A stretch of DNA of 64,000 nt from AP-15 sp963733945 (GCA_963733945.1 CAVTFD010000011.1:248001-312000); one strand, 5' to 3'; positions 1 to 8,629 are shown, counted from the first letter of the stretch. Notes: generated by a model from the sequence alone, not told the origin. Numbers and translations are program-made.

Positions 1-1
1 G

Positions 2-1075
2 GTCGCGGTCGACGCCGTGTTCGACAGCATCTCGGTAGCGACGACGTTCAAGGGCGAGCTGGCGAAGCTCGGCATCATCTTCTGCTCGTTCGGCGAGGCG
101 GTGCGCGAGCATCCCGAACTCGTCCGCAAATACCTCGGCACGGTCGTGCCGCAGAACGACAATTTCTTCGCGGCGTTGAATTCGGCGGTATTCAGCGACG
201 GATCGTTTGCGTATGTGCCGCCGGGGGTGCGCTGCCCGATGGAGCTCAGCACCTATTTCCGCATCAATGCTGCTAAGACCGGACAGTTCGAGCGCACCCT
301 GCTAATCGCCGACAAGGGCAGCTATGTCAGCTATCTCGAAGGCTGCACCGCACCCCAGCGCGACGAGAACCAGCTCCATGCCGCGGTCGTCGAGCTGATC
401 GCGCATGAAGACGCGCAGATCAAATATTCGACGGTGCAGAATTGGTACCCCGGCGATGCCGAGGGCAAGGGAGGCATCTACAATTTCGTGACCAAGCGCG
501 GCGCCTGCCGTGGCGCCAGGGCAAAGATCTCGTGGACCCAGGTCGAGACTGGCTCGGCGATCACCTGGAAATACCCGAGCTGCATCCTCGAAGGCGACCA
601 CTCGATCGGCGAGTTCTATTCGGTCGCGATCACCAACAACCGCCAGCAGGCCGATACCGGGACCAAGATGATCCATATCGGCAAGGACACCCGCTCGACG
701 ATCGTCTCGAAAGGGATCTCGGCCGGACATGGCCAGAACACCTATCGCGGGCTGGTGCGGGTGCAGCCGAGGGCGGCGGGCGCGCGCAACCACACCCAAT
801 GCGACTCGCTGCTGATCGGCGAGCGCTGCGGCGCGCATACCGTGCCCTATATCGAGGTGCGGAACCCCTCTGCCAGGATCGAGCACGAGGCGACGACCTC
901 GAAGATCAGCGATGACCAACTATTCTACTGCCGGCAGCGCGGTTTAAGCACCGAAGATGCGGTGTCGTTGATCGTCAACGGCTTCTGCAAAGAAGTGCTC
1001 AAGGAATTGCCGATGGAGTTTGCCGTCGAGGCTCAAAAGCTCCTCGCCGTCAGTCTCGAAGGCAGCGTGGGGTGA
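2..1075 (+). CDS. sufB: Fe-S cluster assembly scaffold SufB (5' truncated by window edge)
   Basis: SufB is the scaffold subunit of the cytosolic SufBC2D complex, on which Fe-S clusters are built. The frame is already open at the window edge, so about 350 C-terminal residues are present of a family length near 470-490. The beta-helix core is recognisable: PPGVRCPMELSTYFRIN, then YLEGCTAP, then NWYPGD, then the late SKGISAGHGQNTYRG and RNHTQCDSLLIG stretches. The conserved core cysteines near the C-terminal end (TQCDS, ERCGAH) are present. It heads sufB-orf-sufC-sufD-sufS-sufU-sufT, all on plus. The first in-frame ATG at 17 is internal, not the start. Confidence 0.96.
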   Translation, partial: VAVDAVFDSISVATTFKGELAKLGIIFCSFGEAVREHPELVRKYLGTVVPQNDNFFAALNSAVFSDGSFAYVPPGVRCPMELSTYFRINAAKTGQFERTLLIADKGSYVSYLEGCTAPQRDENQLHAAVVELIAHEDAQIKYSTVQNWYPGDAEGKGGIYNFVTKRGACRGARAKISWTQVETGSAITWKYPSCILEGDHSIGEFYSVAITNNRQQADTGTKMIHIGKDTRSTIVSKGISAGHGQNTYRGLVRVQPRAAGARNHTQCDSLLIGERCGAHTVPYIEVRNPSARIEHEATTSKISDDQLFYCRQRGLSTEDAVSLIVNGFCKEVLKELPMEFAVEAQKLLAVSLEGSVG

Positions 1076-1079
1076 CGCG

Positions 1080-1349
1080 ATGAGCGACCAAACCGTCACG
1101 CTCGAATTTGTCGGCGGGCGGCTCTTAGGGCTGACCGCGGAGGTGCGCGAGTTGCAGCAACGTTTCTCTGGCATGGAAGTGCGCTTGGGGGCACTCGAAA
1201 CCCGGTTCTCGGGACTGGAGATGCGCTTTGCCGGCCTGGAAGCCCGTTTTGATGGCATGGAACGGCGCATGGCCGTGCTGGAAGAGCGCATCACACACCT
1301 GATCTCTCTGGTCGTGCGCATCGCCGAGCGGCAGGGAATACGTGAGTGA
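1080..1349 (+). CDS. Small coiled-coil protein inserted between sufB and sufC
   Basis: This 89-residue ORF starts 5 bases after the sufB stop. From about residue 27 it consists of seven near-perfect heptads that each begin with R (RFSGMEV, RLGALET, RFSGLEM, RFAGLEA, RFDGMER, RMAVLEE, RITHLIS), followed by a short basic tail. The pattern predicts an amphipathic parallel coiled coil, probably oligomeric. There is no signal peptide or transmembrane segment. I do not recognise a named family; short heptad proteins of this look occur as solitary ORFs in alphaproteobacteria. Its place inside the suf operon implies co-transcription but does not show a role in cluster assembly. Confidence 0.7.
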   Translation: MSDQTVTLEFVGGRLLGLTAEVRELQQRFSGMEVRLGALETRFSGLEMRFAGLEARFDGMERRMAVLEERITHLISLVVRIAERQGIRE

Positions 1350-1409
1350 CGGGTCGATTAAGGCCCATGTCAGGGCAGCTTGTGGATTTTCGCAGAAAAA
1401 AGGTCTGTC

Positions 1410-2159
1410 GTGCTTGAAATCAAAAACCTTCACGCGCGCCTCGCCGATGGCCGCGAGATCCTCAAAGGCATCGATCTCTCGGTCGAGAGCGGCGAAGTGC
1501 ATGCGATTATGGGGCCGAACGGCTCGGGCAAAAGCACGCTCGCCGCGGTGCTGGCCGGCCGCGACGGCTACGAGGTCACCCAGGGCGCAGTTGAATACCT
1601 CGGCCGCGATCTGCTGGCGATGCCGGCCGACGAGCGGGCGCGCGAGGGCCTATTTCTGGCGTTTCAATACCCGGTCGAAATCCCCGGGGTGAACAATATG
1701 TATTTCCTGCGCACCGCACTTAACGCCGGCCGCCGCCACCGCGGCGAGCCTGAGCTCGACGCCGGCCAGTTCCTGCGCGCGGTCCGGGCCAAGCTTAGAG
1801 AACTCGACATCGGCGAGGACCTGTTGCAGCGCGCGGTCAATGTAGGGTTCTCCGGCGGCGAGAAGAAACGCAACGAGATCTTTCAGATGGCGATGCTGGA
1901 GCCGCGCCTGGCGATCCTCGACGAAACCGACAGCGGGCTCGACATCGACGCGCTGCGCACCGTCGCGACCGGCGTCAACCGGCAGCGCGCCCCCGACCGC
2001 GCGATCGTCATCATCACCCACTACCAGCGGCTCTTGGATTATGTCGAGCCCGACCGGGTGCATGTGCTGCAGGACGGGCGGATCGTCGAGTCGGGTGACA
2101 AGTCACTGGCGGTCGAACTCGAACAGCGCGGCTACGGCGCGTTCGGCGACGCGGCATGA
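1410..2159 (+). CDS. sufC: Fe-S cluster assembly ATPase SufC
   Basis: SufC is the ABC-type ATPase of the SufBC2D scaffold; it hydrolyses ATP to remodel SufB and SufD during cluster assembly. The start is a GTG at 1410, preceded by an AAAAAAGG ribosome-binding stretch, and gives 249 residues, the usual length. A TTG at 1380 would add ten residues. Walker A is GPNGSGKS at 35-42, the signature is FSGGEKKR, and Walker B reads LAILDETDSGLD with the SufC-specific aspartate-rich end. It lacks membrane segments, as expected for this soluble ABC protein. Confidence 0.96.
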   Translation: MLEIKNLHARLADGREILKGIDLSVESGEVHAIMGPNGSGKSTLAAVLAGRDGYEVTQGAVEYLGRDLLAMPADERAREGLFLAFQYPVEIPGVNNMYFLRTALNAGRRHRGEPELDAGQFLRAVRAKLRELDIGEDLLQRAVNVGFSGGEKKRNEIFQMAMLEPRLAILDETDSGLDIDALRTVATGVNRQRAPDRAIVIITHYQRLLDYVEPDRVHVLQDGRIVESGDKSLAVELEQRGYGAFGDAA

Positions 2160-2178
2160 TGCTGGCAAGCGACCGCAG

Positions 2179-3492
2179 ATGAACGCTGTCGTCGATTTCC
2201 CGGTCAAGCCCGAAGCGCGGCCCTATCTCGACGCTGCCTTGGGGCATGCCGGCGAGCCCGATTGGCTCGCGCGCCACCGCCGACACAGCCTCGCGCGCTT
2301 TGCCGAGCAAGGCTTTCCAAGACGCCGCGGCGAAGCTTGGCGCTACCTCGATCTGCGCCCGCTCGAACAATCGCCCTTGCTTCCGATCCGCGCGACCGGC
2401 GCCATGTTCCCGACGAAACTCGACGACATCAGCTTCGCCGGGAGCGATCATCGGCTGGTGCTGGTCGATGGGCGGTTTATCCCCGAACTTTCCGCGATCG
2501 AGGGGCTGCCCGCGGGCGTTTGGCTCGGCTCGACGGCGGCGGCGATCAACGCGCGGCCGGAGCTGATTCGCGAGGCGCTGCAGATACCTTCATCGGACCG
2601 CGATCGGGGTTTCGCCGCGCTCAACGGCGCCTTTTTCACTGACGGCTTTGTCCTCGATGTCGTACCCGGCGTCATTCTCGACCGGCCAATCGAAATCGTC
2701 CATCTCGCCTCAGGCGAGGTTTCGGGTTCGCTGCACACCCGCAGCCTCGTCGCGCTCGGCGCGAAAAGCCGAATCCGCCTGATCGAGAGCTTTGCCGGAG
2801 AGGGCCGCTATTGGCGCAACGACGGGATCAGCCTGCAGCTTTCCGACGGGGCCGATCTCGATCGCGTGGCATTGGTCGAGGAGGCGGTGGACGCCCTCCA
2901 TCTCGGCGATGTCAGCGCGGTGCTCGGCAGGAACTCGCAGCTCAAGAGTTTTGTGCTGTTGCTTGGCGGGCGCACGGTGCGGCACGAGGTTGCGGTGCGC
3001 AGCGCGGGCGAGGGGGCGCATTGCGGGCTCTACGGCGCCTTTCTGCTGGCCGACCGCCAGGAGGCCAACATCGTCACCACAGTCGAGCACATGGCCGAGC
3101 GCGGCGAGACCCGCGAAGTCTTCAAAGGGGTCGCGGCCGGACGCGCGCACGGCGCCTTTCAGGGACGGATCACGGTGCGGCCGGGGGCACAGAAAGTCGA
3201 TGCGCACATGCTGAGCCGCAATCTGCTGCTCGGCGCGCGCGCCGCCATCGACACCAAGCCCGAGCTCGAAATCTTTGCCGACGACGTCAAATGCAGCCAC
3301 GGCGCGGCAGTCGGCGACCTTGACGAAGCGGCGTTGTTCTACCTGCTCGCCCGCGGTATCCCGCGCGATGAGGCGCGACGGATGCTGGTCGGGGGCTTTT
3401 TGCGAGAGGCGGTCGAGATCGTCGAGCCCATGGCAGTGCGAGAGCACCTGCTGTCGCGGCTCGCGCGTCGCCTGACGCGGTTGGAGGAATAA
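2179..3492 (+). CDS. sufD: Fe-S cluster assembly protein SufD
   Basis: SufD is the SufB paralogue that pairs with SufB in the SufBC2D scaffold and is needed for iron entry. The ATG at 2179 follows sufC by 19 bases and gives 437 residues. Family marks include RRRGEAWRYLDLRPL near the N-terminus, the beta-helix core, FKGVAAGRAHGAFQGRI, and the C-terminal DVKCSHGAAVGDLDE motif with its conserved Cys and His, followed by LFYLLARGIPRDEARR. The next gene, sufS, starts 2 bases after the stop, so the two are translationally coupled. Confidence 0.96.
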   Translation: MNAVVDFPVKPEARPYLDAALGHAGEPDWLARHRRHSLARFAEQGFPRRRGEAWRYLDLRPLEQSPLLPIRATGAMFPTKLDDISFAGSDHRLVLVDGRFIPELSAIEGLPAGVWLGSTAAAINARPELIREALQIPSSDRDRGFAALNGAFFTDGFVLDVVPGVILDRPIEIVHLASGEVSGSLHTRSLVALGAKSRIRLIESFAGEGRYWRNDGISLQLSDGADLDRVALVEEAVDALHLGDVSAVLGRNSQLKSFVLLLGGRTVRHEVAVRSAGEGAHCGLYGAFLLADRQEANIVTTVEHMAERGETREVFKGVAAGRAHGAFQGRITVRPGAQKVDAHMLSRNLLLGARAAIDTKPELEIFADDVKCSHGAAVGDLDEAALFYLLARGIPRDEARRMLVGGFLREAVEIVEPMAVREHLLSRLARRLTRLEE

Positions 3493-3494
3493 GC

Positions 3495-4757
3495 ATGACG
3501 ACGGCCCACCCGCGAATTGTCGATCACGGGAGAGACCGGCTGCCGGGCGGGTTCGACCCGCGCCGGCTCAGGCAGCAATTTCCGATCTTTGCCAACAACC
3601 CGGATCTGGTCTTTCTCGATTCGGGGGCCAGCGCGCAAAAGCCGGCATCGGTCATCGACCGCATCGCCGATTATTACCGCACCGATTACGCCAACGTGCA
3701 TCGCGGGGTCTATCGGCTGAGCGCACGCTCGACCGAATTGTACGAAGAAACGCGGGTCAAGGTGCAGCGCTTTCTAAACGCCGCCGACCCGCGCGAGATA
3801 ATCTTTGTGCGCAACACCACGGAAGGCATAAACCTCGTCGCGCAGAGCTGGGGCGCCGCTTTTCTCGAAGCCGGCGATGAGGTGCTGATCAGCGAACTCG
3901 AGCATCATTCGAACATCGTGCCGTGGCAGCTGTTGCGTGATCGGATCGGCTTCCGCCTCGTGGTGGCGCCGATCGATGCGACCGGCGGGCTCGACCTCAC
4001 CGCCTTTGCCGCGCGCCTGTCGCCGCGCACCCGGCTCGTCGCGATCACGCATCTCGCCAACGCAACCGGCGCGCTGGTTCCTGTCGAGACCATCGTCGAG
4101 CTGGCGCATCGGCACGGAGCCAAGGTGCTAATCGACGGGAGTCAGGCGGCGCCGCGGCTGCCCCTCGATGTCCAGGCCCTGGACTGCGACTTCTATGCCT
4201 TCACCGGCCATAAGGTCTACGGGCCAACAGGGATCGGCGTGCTTTACGGTCGCCATGATCTGCTAGCTGCGATGCCGCCCTGGCAAGGTGGGGGCGACAT
4301 GATCCTCAACGTCACCTTTGAGAAGACCCTGTACCAAGAGCCGCCGCACCGTTTCGAGGCCGGCACCCCCGATATTTCCGGCGCAATCGGGCTCGGCACC
4401 GCGCTCGATTTCATCGAGACGCTGGGCCGCGACAACATCCTCGGACACGAGGAGGCGTTGACCGGGTACGGCGTCGACCGTCTATCGCGTATCCCGGGGT
4501 TGCGGTTGATCGGTGCTGGGCAGCGCCGGCTCGGCATTTTGTCATTCGATCTCGAAGGGGTGCATCCGCACGATCTTGCGACCGTGCTCGACCGCCACCA
4601 TGTGGCGGTGCGCGCCGGGCATCACTGCGCCCAGCCGCTGCTCGAAAAGCTCGGGTATCCGGCGACGACCCGCGCCTCGCTCGGCGTCTACAACGACGAG
4701 AGCGACATCGACAAATTGGCCGCCGCGATCGAAGCCGGCCGGGAGCTGTTTGCGTGA
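3495..4757 (+). CDS. sufS: Cysteine desulfurase SufS
   Basis: This PLP-dependent type II cysteine desulfurase takes sulfur from cysteine for Fe-S assembly. It has 420 residues; the ATG follows a GGAGGAATAAGC ribosome-binding site. The PLP lysine lies in the FTGHKVYGPTG motif (Lys about 240), and the persulfide-carrying cysteine is in RAGHHCAQP (Cys about 378), the SufS-type short active-site loop. Other class V signatures include ELEHHSNIVPWQ and DGSQAAPR. Its TGA overlaps the next gene's ATG (TGATG), implying coupled translation with the SufU-type partner. Confidence 0.96.
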   Translation: MTTAHPRIVDHGRDRLPGGFDPRRLRQQFPIFANNPDLVFLDSGASAQKPASVIDRIADYYRTDYANVHRGVYRLSARSTELYEETRVKVQRFLNAADPREIIFVRNTTEGINLVAQSWGAAFLEAGDEVLISELEHHSNIVPWQLLRDRIGFRLVVAPIDATGGLDLTAFAARLSPRTRLVAITHLANATGALVPVETIVELAHRHGAKVLIDGSQAAPRLPLDVQALDCDFYAFTGHKVYGPTGIGVLYGRHDLLAAMPPWQGGGDMILNVTFEKTLYQEPPHRFEAGTPDISGAIGLGTALDFIETLGRDNILGHEEALTGYGVDRLSRIPGLRLIGAGQRRLGILSFDLEGVHPHDLATVLDRHHVAVRAGHHCAQPLLEKLGYPATTRASLGVYNDESDIDKLAAAIEAGRELFA

Positions 4758-5218
4758 TGGATCTGCGCGAACTCTATCAGGACATCATTCTCGATCATGG
4801 ACGTCACCCGCGCAATTTCCGGGCGATTGAAGAGGCTACGCATACCGCGCAAGGCTACAACCCGCTATGCGGCGACCGGGTGACGGTCTATCTGACCCTC
4901 GACGGCGACCATATCGCCGATGTCGCGTTTCAGGGGCGGGGCTGTGCGATCTCGACCGCGGCGGCATCGCTGATGACCGAGGTTCTGAAGGGCAAGACCA
5001 TCGCCGAGGCGCAGGAACTGTTCGCGCATTTTCACGCGCGGGTCACCGGCGGCGAGGACAGCCCCTTGCCCGAGCCCTTGGCCGAGGAGATGGAACGGCT
5101 CGAACCATTGACCGGGGTCAAGGCATATCCGGCGCGGGTCAAATGCGCGACCTTGTCTTGGCATGCGCTCGAAGCGGCGCTGAAGGGCGACGGCGACGCC
5201 CCCGTTAGGACGGAGTAG
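4757..5218 (+). CDS. sufU: SufU-type sulfur-transfer / scaffold protein
   Basis: An IscU-fold partner of SufS that accepts the persulfide sulfur. The 153 residues are close to the family norm. The three conserved cysteines are in NPLCGD, GRGCAIS and RVKCATL. The insertion of about 20 residues between the second and third cysteines (HFHARVTGGEDS region) distinguishes SufU from IscU. The start ATG overlaps the sufS stop by one base; an in-frame GTG one codon upstream is less likely. The gene belongs to the continuous suf operon. Confidence 0.92.
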   Translation: MDLRELYQDIILDHGRHPRNFRAIEEATHTAQGYNPLCGDRVTVYLTLDGDHIADVAFQGRGCAISTAAASLMTEVLKGKTIAEAQELFAHFHARVTGGEDSPLPEPLAEEMERLEPLTGVKAYPARVKCATLSWHALEAALKGDGDAPVRTE

Positions 5219-5222
5219 CAGA

Positions 5223-5615
5223 ATGGACCGCGACCCGTTCGATTTCAGCTCGGCCGAGCCGGCTGTTGAAGCCGGCGCGGAGGTCGAGCGCCCGGAAGGC
5301 GGCGAGGACGATCCGGCGATGATGGCTCCGGTGCTCGCGGCGCTAAAGACCGTGCGCGACCCGGAAATCCCGGTCGACCTCGTCGAACTCGGCCTGATCT
5401 ACGAGCTGATCGTCAAAAAGGGTGGCACCGTTTACGTCGAGATGACGCTGACGACGCCCTCCTGTCCGGTCGCCGCCAGCATGCCGGGCGAGGTTGAGGC
5501 GGCGGTCCGCGCGGTGCCCGGCGTCAACGACGCGCGAGTCAAGCTGGTGTGGACCCCGACCTGGACGCCAGAGCGGATGAGCGAGGAGGCAAAGCTTGAA
5601 CTCGGCATGCTATAA
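5223..5615 (+). CDS. sufT: SufT-like DUF59/MIP18 Fe-S assembly protein
   Basis: This is a small MIP18/DUF59-domain protein of the type found at the end of alphaproteobacterial suf operons, thought to act in Fe-S cluster maturation. It has 130 residues: an acidic, low-complexity N-terminus (about 1-38), then the domain with LKTVRDPEIPVDLVELGLIY, the MTLTTPSCPVA motif carrying the conserved cysteine, and a VWTPTWTPERMSE tail. It begins 4 bases after sufU. No sufA-type gene follows; the next gene on this strand is 440 bases away, so the operon appears to end here. Confidence 0.92.
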   Translation: MDRDPFDFSSAEPAVEAGAEVERPEGGEDDPAMMAPVLAALKTVRDPEIPVDLVELGLIYELIVKKGGTVYVEMTLTTPSCPVAASMPGEVEAAVRAVPGVNDARVKLVWTPTWTPERMSEEAKLELGML

Positions 5616-5636
5616 TTGCTGGTTCAAGCGCGGAGC

Positions 5637-5783
5637 CTAACGTCCGCTCGATTGGATCCAACTCCCCAACGCGTCGTCGACAAATCCGCGTGCCTGGTCC
5701 GACAGATTGCCGGCCCCGATCGCCCAGGCCAGCGCACCGATCACAATCGCCATTCGGAACATGCGCAGCACCCAGCGTTCCAT
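5637..5783 (-). CDS. Possible 48-residue single-span membrane protein
   Basis: Minus-strand ORF convergent with sufT. The predicted peptide starts MERWVLRMFR, has a hydrophobic segment of about 15 residues (MAIVIGALAWAIGAG), and ends with an amphipathic tail rich in Asp and Ser. A basic N-terminus, one membrane span and a short tail are typical of small bacterial membrane proteins. The ribosome-binding site (ACGAAG) is weak. No family is recognised, and the ORF is short enough to be chance. Confidence 0.35.
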   Translation of the reverse strand: MERWVLRMFRMAIVIGALAWAIGAGNLSDQARGFVDDALGSWIQSSGR

Positions 5784-6055
5784 CTTCGTATGATTAGCAA
5801 AATTATCTACCCGATTTAATAATAATTTATGATAGTGACGCGGTCAATACTCCCTGATGTCGGCGACGACCAAATTTAGTTCAAATTTTATGATTTTTTG
5901 ACCTAATCTTGATTAACACAATGCCGGGATGCGAGGGTTAGCGGCGTCGGCGCCGTCCGGTTGCCGTTGACATTATCGAGATCGTCCCGGATGGTCGTAC
6001 CAGCGGCCGGGTCTTTTCGGCCAAACCTCGCCCATGGTGCAAGGGAGCCTAAAGA
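5784..6055. other. AT-rich intergenic region upstream of the selenoprotein gene
   Basis: About 270 bases with no gene. The stretch near 5795-5925 is markedly more AT-rich than its surroundings, with runs such as ATTTAATAATAATTTATG and TTTTATGATTTTTTG, so promoters for the flanking genes are likely here. I could not assign a specific -35/-10 pair. The segment 5926-6040 is GC-rich, and the ribosome-binding site GGGAGCC lies just before the GTG at 6056. Confidence 0.5.
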
Positions 6056-7267
6056 GTGCGACTGACCGATCTGCCTCCGGCACAGGCCAAGCGCCTCGCC
6101 GAACTCGAGTGTCCGAATTTCACAACGACGCCATGGGTCGGTGGCCCGCCCCTGGCGCAGCGACGGGTTGCGATCGTGTCGTCGGCGGGCCTCGTCGTCA
6201 GGGGCGAGACGCCGTTTCGCGGGCGCGACCCCGATTATCGCGTAATTCCCGCGACGACCCAGCCGGACCAGTTGTTGATAAGCCACATTTCGATCAATTT
6301 CGACCGCACCGGCTTCGAAGAGGATTGGAACGTTGTCTTCCCGCTCGACCGGCTGAATGAGCTGGCCGCCGACGGCGTGATTGGCTCGGTGGCGGCAACC
6401 CACTACTCGTTCATGGGCGCCACCGATCCGGTGCAGATGGAAGGCCACGCGCGTGAAGTCGCGGGCCACCTCAAACGCGACGCTGTCGACGCCGTCCTGC
6501 TCTCCCCCGTTTGACCGCTCTGTACGCGCGCCGTGAGCGCGCTGGGGCACTATCTCGAGGAAGAAGGCATTGCGACGGTCTCGATCAGCCTGATCCGGCC
6601 GCAGACCGAAAACACCCGGCCGCCCCGCGCGCTGTGGGTGCCGTTCGAACTCGGGCGCTCGTTCGGCCCGCCGAGCGACCCCACGTTCCAAAAGCGCGTG
6701 GTCCTCGCGGCGTTGCGTATGCTCGAACTTGCCCGTGGGCCGGTCGTGATCGAGGATTTCCCGGATGACGATCCGCGCGAGCGGCCCGATCCGGGCTGGC
6801 GCCCGCCGGTTGCCGCGACCGCAGTTACCGCCGCCAGCTCAGCTGTGGCTATTGCCGACGCGCTCCAAAGCGAGATCGCGCAGCTCGACGGCGCCTATCG
6901 CCGATCGATTGCCGAGCGCAGGCGCACGACGGTAGGCCTCAGCGGGTTGTCGATTGTCGAAATCGTCCACTACCTCGCCGCCTGGCTGCGCGGCGAGAAC
7001 CCGGCGAGCCCGCATCCCGAGATGTCAGCGCCGCTGACCCTCCGCTTTGCGGTCGACGATCTGAAGGCGTACTGCCTCGAAGCGGCGCTCGCCGGCCCGG
7101 CCAAGCCGTCGAGCAAACAGCTCGCGGACTGGTTGTGGAGCGAGACCGCGGCTGGGGCGGCAATCTTCGCGCTGCGCCGGGCCTACCGCGAGGCCGAGGA
7201 CGATCGGCTCAAGCTGATCGCTGGCAATTTTCTCGTCCCGGGTCTGCGCGTGCCACCTGACGGCTGA
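6056..7267 (+). CDS. Predicted selenoprotein: GrdB-like (glycine/sarcosine/betaine reductase selenoprotein B family) with in-frame TGA
   Basis: One reading frame of 403 residues is interrupted only by TGA at 6512-6514 (codon 153). The frame continues without a shift to 7267. Upstream sequence ends VDAVLLSPV and downstream begins PLCTRAVSALGHYLEEEGI. In Cys-containing relatives this site reads CPVC before a similar helix, so TGA replaces the first Cys and gives a UxxC motif (U153, C156). A SECIS-like hairpin follows at 6526-6542. The N-terminal half resembles the GrdB fold (VAIVSSAGL, DQLLISHISINFDR). The tail from about 240 is an extra alpha-helical region I do not recognise. The start is GTG 6056 after GGGAG. 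True reductases B are anaerobic; this clade is likely a thiol/selenol oxidoreductase of unknown substrate. The alternative is a nonsense-mutated pseudogene. sel genes are not in the window. Confidence 0.8.
6526..6542 (+). promoter_or_regulatory. Candidate bacterial SECIS element
   Basis: A 6-bp all-GC stem (GCGCGC at 6526-6531 pairing with GCGCGC at 6537-6542) closes a five-base loop CGTGA at 6532-6536. The loop starts 17 bases after the in-frame TGA and has G as its second base. Both properties match the published description of bacterial SECIS elements (apical loop about 16-37 bases downstream, G in the first two loop positions). Such an element would recruit SelB carrying Sec-tRNA. GC-rich sequence makes small hairpins common, so the support comes from position plus the cysteine alignment. 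Confidence 0.65.
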
Positions 7268-7279
7268 CCAGGCGGACGC

Positions 7280-8422
7280 CTATAGGCGGAGCGCATCGTC
7301 GAGGTCGGCAATCAGGTCGGCCGGGTCCTCGATCCCGACCGAGAGGCGTAGCAAATCGGTCGGTGCAGGACTGTCGGCACCTTCGATCGAGGCGCGGTGC
7401 TCGATCAGGCTCTCGACGCCGCCGAGCGACGTCGCGCGCTGCCAGACCTCGACCTTAGCGGCGGCGGCGATCGCCGCCTCGGCCCCGCCTGCGACCCGGA
7501 TGCTGAGCATGCCGCCAAAGCCGCCGGTCATCTGGCGCACGGCGACCACGTGTCCGGGATGGGTGGGCAGTCCGGGATACAGAACTTCGGCGATCCGAGG
7601 GTGCGCCGACAGCGCTTCAGCGATCTGCTGCGCCGAATGGCAGGCGCGCTCGACCCGCGGAAACAGGGTGCGCATGCCGCGCAGCAGTAGATAGGCCTCG
7701 AAGCCGCCGAGAATGGCGCCGCCGCCGCTGCGCGCGGCGACGAGCCGCTCCCAGAATTCGTCCTTGCGCGGCGTCGTCAGGCTGCCGGCGATCACATCGC
7801 TGTGCCCGTTCAGGTATTTTGTCGCTGAATGCATGACGATATCGGCGCCGAGCGCCAACGGCCGGGTCAAAACGGGCGTCGCCGCGGTGCTGTCGACCGC
7901 CAACAGCGCGCCGGCCCGATGCGCGATTTCGGCGGCGCCGGCGATGTCGGTTACCGACCATAGCGGGTTGGCAGGCGTTTCGATCCAGACAAGGCGGGTC
8001 CGGCCCGGCCGCATCGCCGCCCGCAATTCATCGAGTGAGGTCATGTCGCAGAAGGTCGCTTCGATCCCCCACCCCTTGGCGAAAATCCTGAGCCAATTGC
8101 GCAAACCCCAATACATGACCCGCGGTGCGACGACATGCGCCTCCCGCGGCAGGCACTGAAAAACCGCCGCAGCCGCGGCCATCCCGGATGAGAACAGCAG
8201 TGAGTCGGCGCCACCCTCGAGTGCCGTCAGCAGCGCCTGCGGCTGATCGTAGCTAGGGTTGTCGGCGCGCCCATAGCTGCGCCCGCGGCGATACCGGTTG
8301 TCGGGATCGCGCAGAAAAGTCGTTGCAACGTGCACCGGCAGCACCACTGCGCCGGTCGTGGGATCGGCCCAGCCCAGCGCCTGCGCCGCGATCGTCGACG
8401 GATGGAGTCCCTTGCCAGTCAT
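7280..8422 (-). CDS. Cys/Met-metabolism PLP-dependent enzyme (cystathionine gamma-synthase / beta-lyase family)
   Basis: This 380-residue enzyme belongs to the trans-sulfuration PLP family (fold type I). The PLP lysine is in MHSATKYLNGHSDV, the family's standard motif. Other marks are YGRADNPSYDQPQ, LFSSGMAAAAAV, TPANPLWSVTDIA and the C-terminal SLGGVESLIEHRA. The start ATG at 8422 follows AGAGGTTCCGG. The late EHRASIEGADS segment, where many relatives have HPASMTH, does not let me choose between synthase, beta-lyase and sulfhydrylase. It is a single gene converging on the selenoprotein gene. Confidence 0.9.
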   Translation of the reverse strand: MTGKGLHPSTIAAQALGWADPTTGAVVLPVHVATTFLRDPDNRYRRGRSYGRADNPSYDQPQALLTALEGGADSLLFSSGMAAAAAVFQCLPREAHVVAPRVMYWGLRNWLRIFAKGWGIEATFCDMTSLDELRAAMRPGRTRLVWIETPANPLWSVTDIAGAAEIAHRAGALLAVDSTAATPVLTRPLALGADIVMHSATKYLNGHSDVIAGSLTTPRKDEFWERLVAARSGGGAILGGFEAYLLLRGMRTLFPRVERACHSAQQIAEALSAHPRIAEVLYPGLPTHPGHVVAVRQMTGGFGGMLSIRVAGGAEAAIAAAAKVEVWQRATSLGGVESLIEHRASIEGADSPAPTDLLRLSVGIEDPADLIADLDDALRL

Positions 8423-8629
8423 CCGGAACCTCTAGTTGCAACCGAGTGGGAGCAAGCCGCCGCGGCTACCCGACGCAGGCGGAGCCGCATCGCATCCCAT
8501 TATTGCCTCAAATCCTTCATGGTTTTCTGTTGGCATGGGTTATGCGTAGTGTCGACCGTAGGCGGTGAAGTCGACCGCAGCGTGTCATATAAACCGCACG
8601 CCCAGCGAAGATCGAGGGGTCGTTCTCGC

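Noticed and set aside
302..919. Long minus-strand frame opposite sufB (and similar antisense frames across the window)
   Set aside because: Shadow of a high-GC coding region; no family similarity or start signal.
6512..6514. TGA in the GrdB-like gene as another insertion-type sequence error
   Set aside because: No frame change occurs here; an error would need a base substitution exactly at the catalytic Cys codon, with a SECIS-like hairpin following by chance.
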